From: Inquilinus limosus_F
Lineage (GTDB): Bacteria > Pseudomonadota > Alphaproteobacteria > DSM-16000 > Inquilinaceae
Assembly: GCF_051487185.1 (NCBI RefSeq)
Contig: NZ_JAHVDK010000004.1
Span: 124,001-188,000 of the forward strand
DNA: 64,000 nucleotides
Direction: 5' to 3'
How positions within the stretch are numbered: the stretch's first letter is position 1; every line of letters begins with the position of its first letter. Shown piece after piece: positions 50,383 to 60,581 of the stretch. Position numbers and translations under genes: made by a program. The notes below the pieces were generated by a model. That model ran no database searches. It was not told the DNA's origin and saw nothing but the letters and a program-made list of their open reading frames with translations.

Positions 50383-51680
50383 GGATCAAAGTGGCAGAAC
50401 GCTATGCGGCATCCGAGGCGATGCTCGACCGGGCCCGGCAGACCATCCCGCTGGGCGCCCAGACCTTCAGCAAGAGCATCACGCAGTATCCGCGCGGCGT
50501 GTCGCCCTATTTCGCCGCCCGCGGCCAGGGCAGCCGGCTGTGGGACGTCGACGGCAACGAATACATCGACTTCATCAACGCCCTGGCGTCGGTGACGCTG
50601 GGCTACAACGACCCGGACGTCACCGCCGCGGTCAAGGCGCAGGTCGAGCAGGGCACCATCTTCAGCCTGTCGAGCCCGTTGGAGGCCGAGGTGGCGGAGC
50701 GGCTGGTGGCGGTCGTGCCCTCGGCCGAGATGGTGCGCTTCGGCAAGAACGGGTCGGACGCCACCGCCGGTGCGGTCCGGGTCGCCCGCGCCTATACCGG
50801 CCGCGACCACGTTCTGGTCTGCGGCTATCACGGCTGGCAGGACTGGTATATCGGCGCCACCGCCCGCCACCGCGGCGTGCCCGAATCCACCCGGGCGATG
50901 ACCCACACCTTCCCCTACAACGACTTGCCGGCGCTGGACCGCCTGCTGGACGAATATGCCGGCCAGGTCGCGGCAATCGTGCTGGAGCCGATGAACGTCG
51001 CCTTCCCGGCCGAGGGCTATCTGGAAGGGGTGCGGGAGCGCGCCACGCGCCACGGCGCGGTGCTGGTGTTCGACGAGACCATCACCGGCTTCCGCGTCGC
51101 CAATGGCGGCGCGCAGGAGCTGTTCGGCGTCACCCCCGATCTGACCACGCTGGGCAAGGGCATCGCCAACGGCTATCCGCTGTCGGCGGTGTGCGGCCGG
51201 CGCGACCTGATGATGCTGATGGAGGAGATCTTCTTCTCCTTCACCATGGGCGGCGAGACGCTGTCGCTGGCCGCGGCCCGGGCGACGCTGGACAAGCTGG
51301 TGCGCGAGCCGGTGACCCGGCACATGGCGGAGCTGGGCACGACCCTGCGCGACGGCACCGCGGCGCTGATCGAGCGGCACAAGCTGGGCGAGGTGCTGTC
51401 GCTGTCCGGCCACCCGTCCTGGACCTTCCTGGCGGTCAAGGACCAGCCGGACGCCACCGCCTTCGAGATCAAGACGCTGTGGCTGCAGGAGATCTTCGCC
51501 CGCGGCGTGCTCTCGCTCGGCAGCCACAATATGAGCTATGCCCACAGCCAGGCCGATGTCGACCGGCTGCTGACCGTCTATGACGAGGTGTTCGCCATTC
51601 TCGCCGCGGCGATCGGGCAACGTCGGGTGCGCGCCGAACTGCGCTGCGAGCCGTTGGTGCCGCTGTTCCGCGTGCGCTGA
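50379..51680 (+). CDS. Class III aminotransferase (glutamate-1-semialdehyde aminomutase-like), sugar operon
   Basis: A 433-residue PLP enzyme with a GTG start overlapping the upstream stop; a second GTG 12 bases on is an alternative. It has the motifs GSRLWDVDGNEYIDFINALA, FGKNGSDATAGAVRVARAYT, CGYHGWQDWYIGAT, LVFDETITGFR and the PLP lysine in TLGKGIANGYPLSAV. SpsF-linked members are known from surface-polysaccharide and flagellin glycan clusters. It probably aminates a keto-sugar produced by the operon. A terminator follows. Confidence 0.88.
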   Translation: MRIKVAERYAASEAMLDRARQTIPLGAQTFSKSITQYPRGVSPYFAARGQGSRLWDVDGNEYIDFINALASVTLGYNDPDVTAAVKAQVEQGTIFSLSSPLEAEVAERLVAVVPSAEMVRFGKNGSDATAGAVRVARAYTGRDHVLVCGYHGWQDWYIGATARHRGVPESTRAMTHTFPYNDLPALDRLLDEYAGQVAAIVLEPMNVAFPAEGYLEGVRERATRHGAVLVFDETITGFRVANGGAQELFGVTPDLTTLGKGIANGYPLSAVCGRRDLMMLMEEIFFSFTMGGETLSLAAARATLDKLVREPVTRHMAELGTTLRDGTAALIERHKLGEVLSLSGHPSWTFLAVKDQPDATAFEIKTLWLQEIFARGVLSLGSHNMSYAHSQADVDRLLTVYDEVFAILAAAIGQRRVRAELRCEPLVPLFRVR

Positions 51681-51698
51681 GAGGCTTTCCAAACGACA

Positions 51699-51739
51699 CC
51701 ACCCCGCCGACCGGTTTGGAACCCGATCGCGCGGGGTGG
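51699..51739 (+). terminator. Probable terminator after the four-gene operon
   Basis: A 9-bp stem (ccaccccgc / gcggggtgg) with a long 23-base loop, followed by CTCTTT. It begins 19 bases after the aminotransferase stop. Confidence 0.5.
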
Positions 51740-51783
51740 CTCTTTCGCCGCCCCTGCCGGCGGCGAATCAGCCGGGCGGACGA

Positions 51784-52290
51784 TCAGCCGCCCGAACCGG
51801 TGCCGCCGCCCATCGTGCCGGTGGCCGGCGGCGCCGGCGGCGGCTCCTGGGCCTCGCGGCCTTCGAAGGCGGGCAGCGCTTCCAGCTGCTCCTTGGTCAT
51901 GCTGGTCTTCACGCCCTCATCGGGCCGAGCGCCGATCGTCAGCTTGTCGAGCGGGATGGCCACGGATTTCGAGCCGATGCCGAGGAAACCCCCGACATCG
52001 ATGACCACCGCATCGACTGTCTTGGTGTTCTTGTCGACCAGCACGTCCGAGGTCTTGCCGATCGAATCGCCGGCGGCGTTGGTCACGCTGGCATCGATCA
52101 GGTCAGAGCCGAGCATGTGGGTGTCGGGGAGCTGCTGCTGCCCCTCCGGAACCGTGGTGCCGGGGGCCGCAGCCGGCGGCGCTGTGGTTGCGGGAGGCTG
52201 AGTCCCAGGCTGTGTCCCGGGTGTCTGCGCCATCGCGGGCAGACCCAGCAGGGCCGCCGCCGAAGCGGCCGCCAACAAGGTCCTGCGCAT
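51784..52290 (-). CDS. Secreted PRC-barrel domain protein
   Basis: A 168-residue protein. The ATG at 52290 has GGAGG 7 bases upstream and a signal peptide ending AMA|QT. A Pro/Thr/Gly-rich linker follows, then a PRC-barrel: LIDASVTNAAGDSIGKTSDV, LVDKNTKTVDAVVIDVGG, FLGIGSKSVAIPLDKL. The tail is Pro/Gly-rich. Such proteins are common in soil alphaproteobacteria and sometimes stress-linked; the binding partner is unknown. Confidence 0.88.
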   Translation of the reverse strand: MRRTLLAAASAAALLGLPAMAQTPGTQPGTQPPATTAPPAAAPGTTVPEGQQQLPDTHMLGSDLIDASVTNAAGDSIGKTSDVLVDKNTKTVDAVVIDVGGFLGIGSKSVAIPLDKLTIGARPDEGVKTSMTKEQLEALPAFEGREAQEPPPAPPATGTMGGGTGSGG

Positions 52291-52361
52291 GATCGGTCCT
52301 CCTTTCATCGAGGAACTCGTTAAGGCAACAGGAGGTCCGAAGCCGCGGTTCCCCGAAACGA

Positions 52362-52390
52362 CGAAAGCCCGGCGGAGCGCCGGGCTTTCG
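52362..52390 (-). terminator. Terminator of the DUF4167 gene
   Basis: A perfect 13-bp stem (cgaaagcccggcg / cgccgggctttcg) with a 3-base loop. It lies 17 bases beyond the stop codon of the minus-strand DUF4167 gene and upstream of the PRC-barrel gene. Confidence 0.8.
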
Positions 52391-52406
52391 GTTCGGATCG
52401 GGAATG

Positions 52407-53519
52407 TCACTCGCCCGACGACGGTTCCGCCGGGCTCTCCTCCGCCGCCTTCACCTTGCGCGGCCGGCCGGGCCGGCGCTTCGGCGCCGGCGGCGCCTCC
52501 TCGGTCGCGACCACGCCGGGCAGGCCCGGCTGCGCCGAGGCTTCCGGCTGGGACGGCGCGGCCGCAGGGGCCGCGGGCTGTTCCGACGGCGCCGGCGACG
52601 AAGCCGCCGACGGAGCGGGCTCGGCCGGGGCGACGGCCCGCGGCGGACGCCCGCGGCGGGGACGGCCGATGATCGACGCCGGCAGGCCGAGCTCGGTGTC
52701 GAGGCCGCTCACCTCCTGGTCCCGCGGGTCGGCGCCGAAGCTGGCCGAAGCGGCGGCGATGTCAGCCGGCGCGGAGTCCAGCGGGCTCGGGATATGCGGC
52801 TGCGGCGCGTTCAGATCCACCGGCGCCGGCGGCACGTGCTCGCCGCGGTAGTCCGGTCGGCCTTCGCGCGGGCCGCCGAAGCGGTCACGCTGGCCCTGCT
52901 CGCGGCCCTGCTCGCGATCACGATTGTGGTCGCGGAAGCCCTGGTCGCGATCGCGCGGCGGGCGGCCTTCGCGGAAGCCCTGCTCCCGGTGCTCCCGGTC
53001 GCCGCGGAAGCCCTGGTCGCGCTGCGGACGGTCGCCGCCCTCGCCGCGCCCCTCGAACTCCCGCCGCTGCGGGCGCTCGCCATCGCCGCGCGGCTCGAAA
53101 TCGCGGCGCTGCTGGCGGTCGCCGCCGTCGCCGCGCGGCTCGAACTCGCGGCGCTGCTGCGGCGGGCTGATCAGCGGGTCGTAATCGGCATCGACGCCCG
53201 GCTGCTCGCGGCCGTCCTGGCTCTGCTGCTGGTGCGGCTGGCCGTAGGCCTCGTTCATGGCGTTGATGATGCGGACATAGTGCTCCGCATGCTGCTGGTA
53301 GTTCTCCGCCATCACGCGGTCGCCCGACGCCTGGGCGTCACGGGCCAGCGCCATGTATTTGTCATAGACCTGGAAGACGTTGCCGCGGATGCGGACGTCC
53401 GGTCCGTTGCTGTCGATGGTCTGGTTGCGGTTCGGCAGCGCGTTCGGCCGGCGCTGCTGGCCACCGCCACCACCGCCGTTCCTGCCGCGCGCACGACGCG
53501 AATTCGGTCCTGGTCTCAT
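52407..53519 (-). CDS. DUF4167 domain protein with Arg-rich repeats and AT-hook-like motifs
   Basis: A 370-residue protein. The N-terminus (RRARGRNGGGGGGQQRRPNA) and residues about 36-95 (VRIRGNVFQVYDKYMALARD, then YQQHAEHYVRIINAM) are the DUF4167 domain. From about 115 to 220 there is a charged repeat region built on QRREFEPRGDGGDR-like and DQGFR-like units. Near the C-terminus two AT-hook-like motifs occur (GRPRRGRPPR and KRRPGRPRK). It is probably a nucleic-acid-binding protein. It is a standard neighbour of prmC and prfA in alphaproteobacteria. Its function is not established. Confidence 0.9.
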   Translation of the reverse strand: MRPGPNSRRARGRNGGGGGGQQRRPNALPNRNQTIDSNGPDVRIRGNVFQVYDKYMALARDAQASGDRVMAENYQQHAEHYVRIINAMNEAYGQPHQQQSQDGREQPGVDADYDPLISPPQQRREFEPRGDGGDRQQRRDFEPRGDGERPQRREFEGRGEGGDRPQRDQGFRGDREHREQGFREGRPPRDRDQGFRDHNRDREQGREQGQRDRFGGPREGRPDYRGEHVPPAPVDLNAPQPHIPSPLDSAPADIAAASASFGADPRDQEVSGLDTELGLPASIIGRPRRGRPPRAVAPAEPAPSAASSPAPSEQPAAPAAAPSQPEASAQPGLPGVVATEEAPPAPKRRPGRPRKVKAAEESPAEPSSGE

Positions 53520-53668
53520 TAGCCTTGCTTCTGTGCAGGTCGCTGTTTGCCGCGCTGCCGTCCCTCGCCGCCGCCTGACGCGGCCGGGCCCAGCGTCATC
53601 GTCGCTTCCGGCGCCGAAACGGCGGCCGCCTCACGCGGTCAAGCCCGGAAATGACGGAATAAGGGACC

Positions 53669-54535
53669 CTAACGGTATTCCGGCGTCTGGCCAAATGCTT
53701 TTTTCGCCACGACGCAACGCGGTATGCCACCCAGATCGTGTGGTGTGCCGTCGATGTCAAGCCCCGCCCGGCGGAACATCTCCGCCACATCCGGCGCCTG
53801 GCCGATGCCGAGCTCGACCACGGCCGTGCCGCCCGGCGTCAGCAGATCCGGCAACGCCGCCGCCAGGGCGCGATAGGCATCGAGTCCGTCGGCACCGCCG
53901 GACAGGGCCAGCCGGGGGTCGTGATCGCGCACCTCGGGCTCCAGCGCCGCGATCTCGCCCTCCGGAATATAGGGCGGGTTGGACAAGACGAGGTCGAAGC
54001 GGGCGCCCAGCGCCGTCGCCCAGTCCCCGACCAGGAAAGCGGCACGATTCGCCAGGCCCAGCGCGCGCGCGTTTTCCCGCGCCACCCGCGCCGCCGCCTC
54101 GCTGCGGTCGACCCCGACGCCGAAGGCCGCGGGCCGGTCGTGCAGCACCGCCAGCAGCAGGCAGCCGGTGCCGGTGCCGAGATCGAGCACACGGAGATCG
54201 CGGTCCGGCGCGGCCGCCAGCGCCACCTCGACCAGCGTCTCGCTGTCCGGCCGCGGGTCCAGCGTCGCCGGGCCGAGCGCGAAGTCCAGGCTCCAGAACT
54301 CGCGCCGCCCGAGAATCCGCGACACCGGCTCGCGCCCGGCCCGGCGCGCCAGGAATCCGGCATAGCGGACGGCGGCCGCCTCCGGCAGGGTCTCGGCGCC
54401 GCGCGACAGCAGGGCGGTGCGGTCCCAGCCCAGCGCCGCCATCAGCAGGACGCGGGCATCGGACATGGCGCTGTCGACCCCGGCTGCGGCCAGCCGGGCG
54501 GTGCCGCCGCGCAGGGCTTCGGCGACCTTCGCCAT
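53669..54535 (-). CDS. prmC: Release factor glutamine methyltransferase
   Basis: PrmC methylates the GGQ glutamine of release factors RF1 and RF2 using S-adenosylmethionine. The 288-residue length is normal. It has the N-terminal helical domain, the PVSRILGRREFWSLDF segment, the SAM loop VLDLGTGTGCLLLAVL, and the catalytic NPPY at about residues 186-189. It starts 2 bases after the prfA stop, and acts on that protein. Confidence 0.96.
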   Translation of the reverse strand: MAKVAEALRGGTARLAAAGVDSAMSDARVLLMAALGWDRTALLSRGAETLPEAAAVRYAGFLARRAGREPVSRILGRREFWSLDFALGPATLDPRPDSETLVEVALAAAPDRDLRVLDLGTGTGCLLLAVLHDRPAAFGVGVDRSEAAARVARENARALGLANRAAFLVGDWATALGARFDLVLSNPPYIPEGEIAALEPEVRDHDPRLALSGGADGLDAYRALAAALPDLLTPGGTAVVELGIGQAPDVAEMFRRAGLDIDGTPHDLGGIPRCVVAKKAFGQTPEYR

Positions 54536-54537
54536 GC

Positions 54538-55617
<1,080 letters not shown>

Positions 55618-55691
55618 GGAAGGCTCAAATCAGGGGGAACGGGCCGGTCGGACGAGGCGACGGGCCCGCTAACGGCCTCTCAGGCGCAAGG

Positions 55692-56828
55692 TCATTCGGC
55701 CGCCTGGGCCGCCGCTTCGGCGGCCGCACGATCGGCCTCGATCTCTTTGGCCTTCTCTTCGACCATCGCGACCAGATGGTCGACGATGCCCTCGTCCTTC
55801 AGCCGGTGGTGCGGCAGGCCGTTGACGTAGACCTGATGCGTGCCCTTGCCGCCGCCGGTGAAGCCGATATCGGTCATCGTCGCCTCGCCCGGGCCGTTGA
55901 CGACGCAGCCAATCACCGAGACGGTCATCGGGGTGGTGATGTGCGCCAGCCGCTGCTCCAGCACCTCGACGGTCTTGATCACGTCGAACTGCTGCCGGGC
56001 GCAGGACGGGCATGACACGATGTTGACGCCGCGATGGCGCAGGCCGAGCGACTTCAGCAGGTCGAAGCCGACCTTGATCTCCTCCACCGGGTCGGCCGAA
56101 AGCGAGACCCGGACGGTGTCGCCGATGCCCGACCACAGCAGCATGCCGAGGCCGATCGAGGACTTCACCGTGCCGCTGCGCAGGCCGCCGGCCTCGGTGA
56201 TGCCGATATGCAGCGGGTAGTCGCAGGCCTCGGCCAGCGCCTGGTAGGCGGCAACGGCCAGGAACACGTCCGAGGCCTTGCACGAGATCTTGAAGTTGAA
56301 GAAGTCGTGGTCCTCGAGGATCCGGATGTGGTTGAGCGCCGACTCGACCATCGCCTCCGGGCAGGGCTCGCCGTACTTCTCCAGAAGCTCGCGCTCGAGC
56401 GAGCCGGCATTGACGCCGATCCGCATCGAGCAGTTGTGGTCCTTCGCCGCCTTCACCACCTCGGCCACCCGCTCCTTCGAGCCGATGTTGCCGGGGTTGA
56501 TGCGCAGGCAGGCGGCGCCGTTCTGCGCCGCCTCGATGCCGCGCTTGTAGTGGAAATGGATGTCCGCGACGATCGGCACGGTCACTTCCGGCACGATCTG
56601 CTTCAGGGCCGCGCTCGACTCCTCGTCCGGGCAGGAGACGCGGACGATGTCGGCGCCGGCGATCTCGAGCTGCCGGATCTGCTCGATCGTCGCCTTGACG
56701 TCGGTCGTCCGGGTGTTCGTCATCGACTGCACGGTGATCGGCGAATCGCCGCCGACCGGAACCTTGCCGACATGGATCAGGCGGGACTTCCGGCGTTGGA
56801 TCTGGCGATAGGCGCGGACGGCGCTCAT
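55692..56828 (-). CDS. ispG: 4-hydroxy-3-methylbut-2-enyl diphosphate synthase
   Basis: IspG (GcpE) carries out the penultimate step of the non-mevalonate isoprenoid pathway with a [4Fe-4S] cluster. The 378-residue length and motifs fit: VPVGGDSPITVQSMTNTRTT, ADIVRVSCPDEE, LRINPGNIGSKERV, and the cluster cysteines in NIVSCPSCARQQFD and VIGCVVNGPGEA. The ATG at 56828 gives a standard N-terminus. It follows a RodZ-like gene, the common arrangement. Confidence 0.97.
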   Translation of the reverse strand: MSAVRAYRQIQRRKSRLIHVGKVPVGGDSPITVQSMTNTRTTDVKATIEQIRQLEIAGADIVRVSCPDEESSAALKQIVPEVTVPIVADIHFHYKRGIEAAQNGAACLRINPGNIGSKERVAEVVKAAKDHNCSMRIGVNAGSLERELLEKYGEPCPEAMVESALNHIRILEDHDFFNFKISCKASDVFLAVAAYQALAEACDYPLHIGITEAGGLRSGTVKSSIGLGMLLWSGIGDTVRVSLSADPVEEIKVGFDLLKSLGLRHRGVNIVSCPSCARQQFDVIKTVEVLEQRLAHITTPMTVSVIGCVVNGPGEATMTDIGFTGGGKGTHQVYVNGLPHHRLKDEGIVDHLVAMVEEKAKEIEADRAAAEAAAQAAE

Positions 56829-56934
56829 GACGGAACCTTGGATGCTAGGCGGGCGCTGCGCGACAACATGGCCCCTTTGCGCCGTTCCTGCAATCCGGCA
56901 GCCGGCGTTGCGACCATATGCGTGCGCCGCCCGC

Positions 56935-58128
56935 TCAATTGGCGGCGGTCGGGGTGCCCCGCAACTTCTGCGGGTCGAGCGCGATGTTGCGCACGACCTG
57001 GCCCGGCCCGCCGAGCGGCGCCACCGGCTGGCCGTCGACCTCGATCTGCAGCCCGCCGGCATTGCCGGTGGTGAGGCGCTGGCCCTCCTGCGACGGCACG
57101 GCATAGGTCTCGCCCGCCGCCATCACCCGGGTCATCACCAGCCCGCCCTGACGGTCGCGGATCTGGACCCAGCTGTCGGCGCTGGCCCGCAGCACGATCC
57201 GGCCCTCATCGGCCGCCGGCACCTGCGGCGCCGGCGGCTCATTCGCCAGGGCGGCGCCGAGCGGACGGTCGGCCAGCGCAAGGGTGGCCGGCAGCGGTGA
57301 CTGGGCTGCGGGCTGCGGCTGGGGCGCAGCCGCGACCGGCGGCGGCGCCACCTGTGGTGCGGTTGCGACCGGGGCGGGCGCCGCGGCCTGGGCCATCACC
57401 GCCGGGGTCGTCGCCGCGGGCTGCGGCAGCGCCGGGGTGCCGGCCGGGGCGGTCGGACCGGGCACGATTGGGCCCGCGGTCATGCGCTCGCCGGGGCCGG
57501 GCTCGGCCGGCGGCGCGGCCGATTGCAGGCTGGGGGCGCTGTTGGGCGCGGCCGGCTGCACCACCGGGCCCGGAGTAAGCTCCGGCTGGGCGTTGCCGTC
57601 GAGCAGCGCCGCGAAGCGCACGGGCAGGGCCGCGATCTCCGCCGCCACGTCGCGATTGGCCGAGGACAGATAGTACCAGCCGGCATAGGCCAGGCCGCCG
57701 ATCAGCACCGCGATCATCAGGATCGCGCCGCCCGGGATGCGGCTGCCCTCGGGCACCGGCGCCGGGAACACCAGATCGGGCTTCTTCTCGACCGCGGTGG
57801 ATTCGCGCTTGAAGCGGGCGACCATCTGGTCGCCGTCGAAGCCGAGGAACTCGGCATAGGTGCGGACGAAGCCGATGGCGTAGACCGGACCGGGCAGGTC
57901 CTGGTGGCGGCCGTCCTCGATCGCCTGCAAGAGGCCGTGGCGGATGCGCAGCGCCGCGGCCACGTCGTAGAGGCTGTAGCCGGCGATCTCGCGCGCCTGG
58001 GCGAGGATGCGGCCGACCGGGGCACTCATGTCGATCACGTGATCCACCGCCCCGGCGTCGAGAGAGCTGTCAGGGGAGTCCGCGGTCTCATGCACCACGG
58101 CGAGGTGTTTGCGATTGCTCTGGGCCAT
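56935..58128 (-). CDS. RodZ-like helix-turn-helix membrane protein
   Basis: A 397-residue single-pass protein. The cytoplasmic HTH_25-type domain is at about residues 40-110 (VGRILAQAREIAGYSLYDVA, AALRIRHGLLQAIEDGRHQD, then AIGFVRTYAEFLGFD). One membrane helix follows (GGAILMIAVLIGGLAYAGWY). A long Ala/Pro-rich periplasmic linker leads to a C-terminal DUF4115-type domain (VLRASADSWVQIRDRQG). RodZ links MreB filaments to the cell wall machinery and sets cell shape. It lies upstream of ispG, as in many bacteria. Confidence 0.9.
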   Translation of the reverse strand: MAQSNRKHLAVVHETADSPDSSLDAGAVDHVIDMSAPVGRILAQAREIAGYSLYDVAAALRIRHGLLQAIEDGRHQDLPGPVYAIGFVRTYAEFLGFDGDQMVARFKRESTAVEKKPDLVFPAPVPEGSRIPGGAILMIAVLIGGLAYAGWYYLSSANRDVAAEIAALPVRFAALLDGNAQPELTPGPVVQPAAPNSAPSLQSAAPPAEPGPGERMTAGPIVPGPTAPAGTPALPQPAATTPAVMAQAAAPAPVATAPQVAPPPVAAAPQPQPAAQSPLPATLALADRPLGAALANEPPAPQVPAADEGRIVLRASADSWVQIRDRQGGLVMTRVMAAGETYAVPSQEGQRLTTGNAGGLQIEVDGQPVAPLGGPGQVVRNIALDPQKLRGTPTAAN

Positions 58129-58285
58129 GTCGTTCCAGCCGCTTGGTGCTGACCGAAAGTGTTGCAAAGGAAAGCCGGCACGCCGCCCTGTCATGATGTC
58201 GAGGCCCACTCCCCCACGACCGAGACGACTGTCTTTATTTAGACGATTCCGGACGCGCAGCAAAACGAATCCGAGATTCGTCACA

Positions 58286-60568
58286 CTATATTGCAACGTC
58301 ATGGTCGCGGGCGTAGGCGCGGATTGCGGAGCGAAGCGAACCGCGGGCATTGGTGCGGGTCTGGGACAACCAGCGCGAGAAATGGCCGAGATCAAGGCTG
58401 CGGACCATAGTCCTGACCGCGCCGATTGCGGTCGCCGGCATCGACAGGGTGCGAAATCCTAGACCTAGAAGAGTCATCGCCTCGATCGGCCGCGATGCCA
58501 TCTCGCCGCACAAGCTGATCCGACGGCCGGCTGCGTCGCAGCGCGCCACCGCCTCGGCCAAGGCCGAGATCAGGCCGGGCGACAGCGTGTCGAAGCGCTG
58601 CGCCACGCGGGTGTTGGTGCGGTCGGCGGCGTAGAGATACTGCATCAGGTCGTTCGAGCCGACGGCGACGAAATCCGCCGCGCACAGCACCTGGTCGAGC
58701 TGCCACAGCAGCGACGGCACCTCCAGCATCACCCCGACGCTGATGTCGCCCGAGACCGGCACGCCCTGGGCGGCCGCCCGCGCCACCTCGCGGTCGAACA
58801 GCGCCCGGGCGGCGTCCAGCTCGGAGACCTCGGCCACCATCGGGAACATCACCCCGAAAGGGCGCCCGGCGGCACCCTGGATCAGGGCCCTGAGCTGCTG
58901 GCGCAGCATCGCCGGCCGGTCGAGGCCGATGCGGATGGCGCGCCAGCCCAGCGCCGGGTTGTCCTCGTCGATCTCGGCGAAATAGGGCAGCCGCTTGTCG
59001 CCGCCGACATCAAGGGTGCGGAACACCACCGGCCGCCCCTCCGCCAGATCGATCACCCGGGCATAGAGGTCGGTCTGGGTGGCGACGCTGGGATATTCCG
59101 ACCGCACCATGAACGGGATCTCGGTGCGGTAGAGGCCGATGCCGTCGGCGCCGACCGCGTCGAGATGCGGCATGTCGGAGAGCAGGCCGGCGTTCAGCAG
59201 CAGCGACACGGCAACGCCGTCGCGCGTCACCGCCGGCAGCCGCGCCTCCTCGGCATAGAGCTTGCGCTGCCCGGCCTGCACCTGGATCGCCTTGGTGATG
59301 GTCTCGATCACGTCCTCGGACGGGCGGACGAAGACGTTGCCGTGGTCGCCGTCGACCACGATCGGGTCGAGCGGCTCGATCAGCCGCATCGCCTCGACGC
59401 AGCGGCCGACCACCGGGATGTCGAGGGCGCGGGCGATGATCGCGACATGGCTGGTCGCTGACCCTTCCTCCAGCACCAGGCCGCGCAGCTTGCGCCGGTC
59501 GTAGTCGAGCAGCTCGGCCGGGCCGATGGCGCGGGCGACCAGGATCGTGTCGTCGGGCAGGGTGCCGAGGGCCGCGGCCGAGGTGCGGCCCGCCAGATGC
59601 AGCAGGAGGCGGTTGGCGAGGTCGTCGAAATCGGCCAGGCGCTCGCGCAGATAGGGATCGGTGACCCGCGCCATGCGCGCCGCCATGTCGTTCTGCACGC
59701 GCTGCACCGCCGCCTCGGCCGACAGGCCGGTGTCGATCGCCTCGTGGATCCGGCCGAGCCAGCCGCGGTCCTCGGCGAACATGCGGTAGGTCTCGAGGAT
59801 GTCGCCGCCCTCGCCGATGCCGCCGGCGCGGTGGTCGGCCACCAGGTCGTCGAGCGAGCGGTGCATGTGCTCGACCGCCTGGTGCAGCCGTTCGAGCTCC
59901 AGCGCCGGATCGTCGGCGACCATCTGCCGGACCGTGATCTGGGTCCGGTGCAGCACCGCCAGGCCCTGGGCCAGGCCGCCGTTGAGGGCGATGCCGTGCA
60001 GCCGGGCCGGCAGCGACACCGCGGTCGGGCTCGCCACCTCCTCCGGCCGCGCGATCTCGCCGCCGACGATCAGCTCGGCCACCACCATGGCGATGGTCTC
60101 GAGCGTCTCGACCTCGTCCTCGGAATAGTTGCGCCGCATCTGGTTTTGGATCACCAGCACGCCGCGCACCTTGCCGCCCCGCAGGATCGGCACGCCCATC
60201 AGCGATTCGTACGGGTCCTCGCCCGTTTCCGGGCGATAGGCGAATTTCGGATGGGCGGGGGCGTTGGCGATGGCCAGCGGCCGCGCCGTCGCCGCGATCT
60301 CGCCGACCAGGCCCTCGCCGACCCGGAGCCGGGTGCGGTGCACCGCGTCGGGGTTGAGGCCGATGGTGGAGAACAGCTCCAGCACGTCGCCGGGGCGGGC
60401 GACGTAGCAGGAGCAGACCTCGGCCACCATCTCGGCGGCGATCAGGGTGACGATCTTGTCGAGGCGGGCCTGGGCCGTGCCCGACCCCGCCATGACGTCG
60501 CGGAGACGGGCGAGGAGGCGACGCGACGGCCCGATGCCCGGGGCGGGCCCGCCCGCCGGCCGGGTCAT
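58286..60568 (-). CDS. ptsP: Phosphoenolpyruvate-protein phosphotransferase PtsP (EI-Ntr)
   Basis: EI-Ntr takes phosphate from PEP and passes it to NPr and EIIA-Ntr in the nitrogen-related PTS. The 760-residue protein has an N-terminal GAF domain (about 25-170), then the phosphohistidine domain with His at about 374 (GSATSHVAIIARALDIPVVG). The PEP-binding barrel follows (GADGIGLYRTEIPFM, VFRTLDVGGDKRLPYF, VAVGSNDLMQYLYAADRTN, ISLCGEMASRP). It starts 13 bases after lysC, in the typical lysC-ptsP order. Confidence 0.96.
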   Translation of the reverse strand: MTRPAGGPAPGIGPSRRLLARLRDVMAGSGTAQARLDKIVTLIAAEMVAEVCSCYVARPGDVLELFSTIGLNPDAVHRTRLRVGEGLVGEIAATARPLAIANAPAHPKFAYRPETGEDPYESLMGVPILRGGKVRGVLVIQNQMRRNYSEDEVETLETIAMVVAELIVGGEIARPEEVASPTAVSLPARLHGIALNGGLAQGLAVLHRTQITVRQMVADDPALELERLHQAVEHMHRSLDDLVADHRAGGIGEGGDILETYRMFAEDRGWLGRIHEAIDTGLSAEAAVQRVQNDMAARMARVTDPYLRERLADFDDLANRLLLHLAGRTSAAALGTLPDDTILVARAIGPAELLDYDRRKLRGLVLEEGSATSHVAIIARALDIPVVGRCVEAMRLIEPLDPIVVDGDHGNVFVRPSEDVIETITKAIQVQAGQRKLYAEEARLPAVTRDGVAVSLLLNAGLLSDMPHLDAVGADGIGLYRTEIPFMVRSEYPSVATQTDLYARVIDLAEGRPVVFRTLDVGGDKRLPYFAEIDEDNPALGWRAIRIGLDRPAMLRQQLRALIQGAAGRPFGVMFPMVAEVSELDAARALFDREVARAAAQGVPVSGDISVGVMLEVPSLLWQLDQVLCAADFVAVGSNDLMQYLYAADRTNTRVAQRFDTLSPGLISALAEAVARCDAAGRRISLCGEMASRPIEAMTLLGLGFRTLSMPATAIGAVRTMVRSLDLGHFSRWLSQTRTNARGSLRSAIRAYARDHDVAI

Positions 60569-60581
60569 CAGGCCTTCTCCA

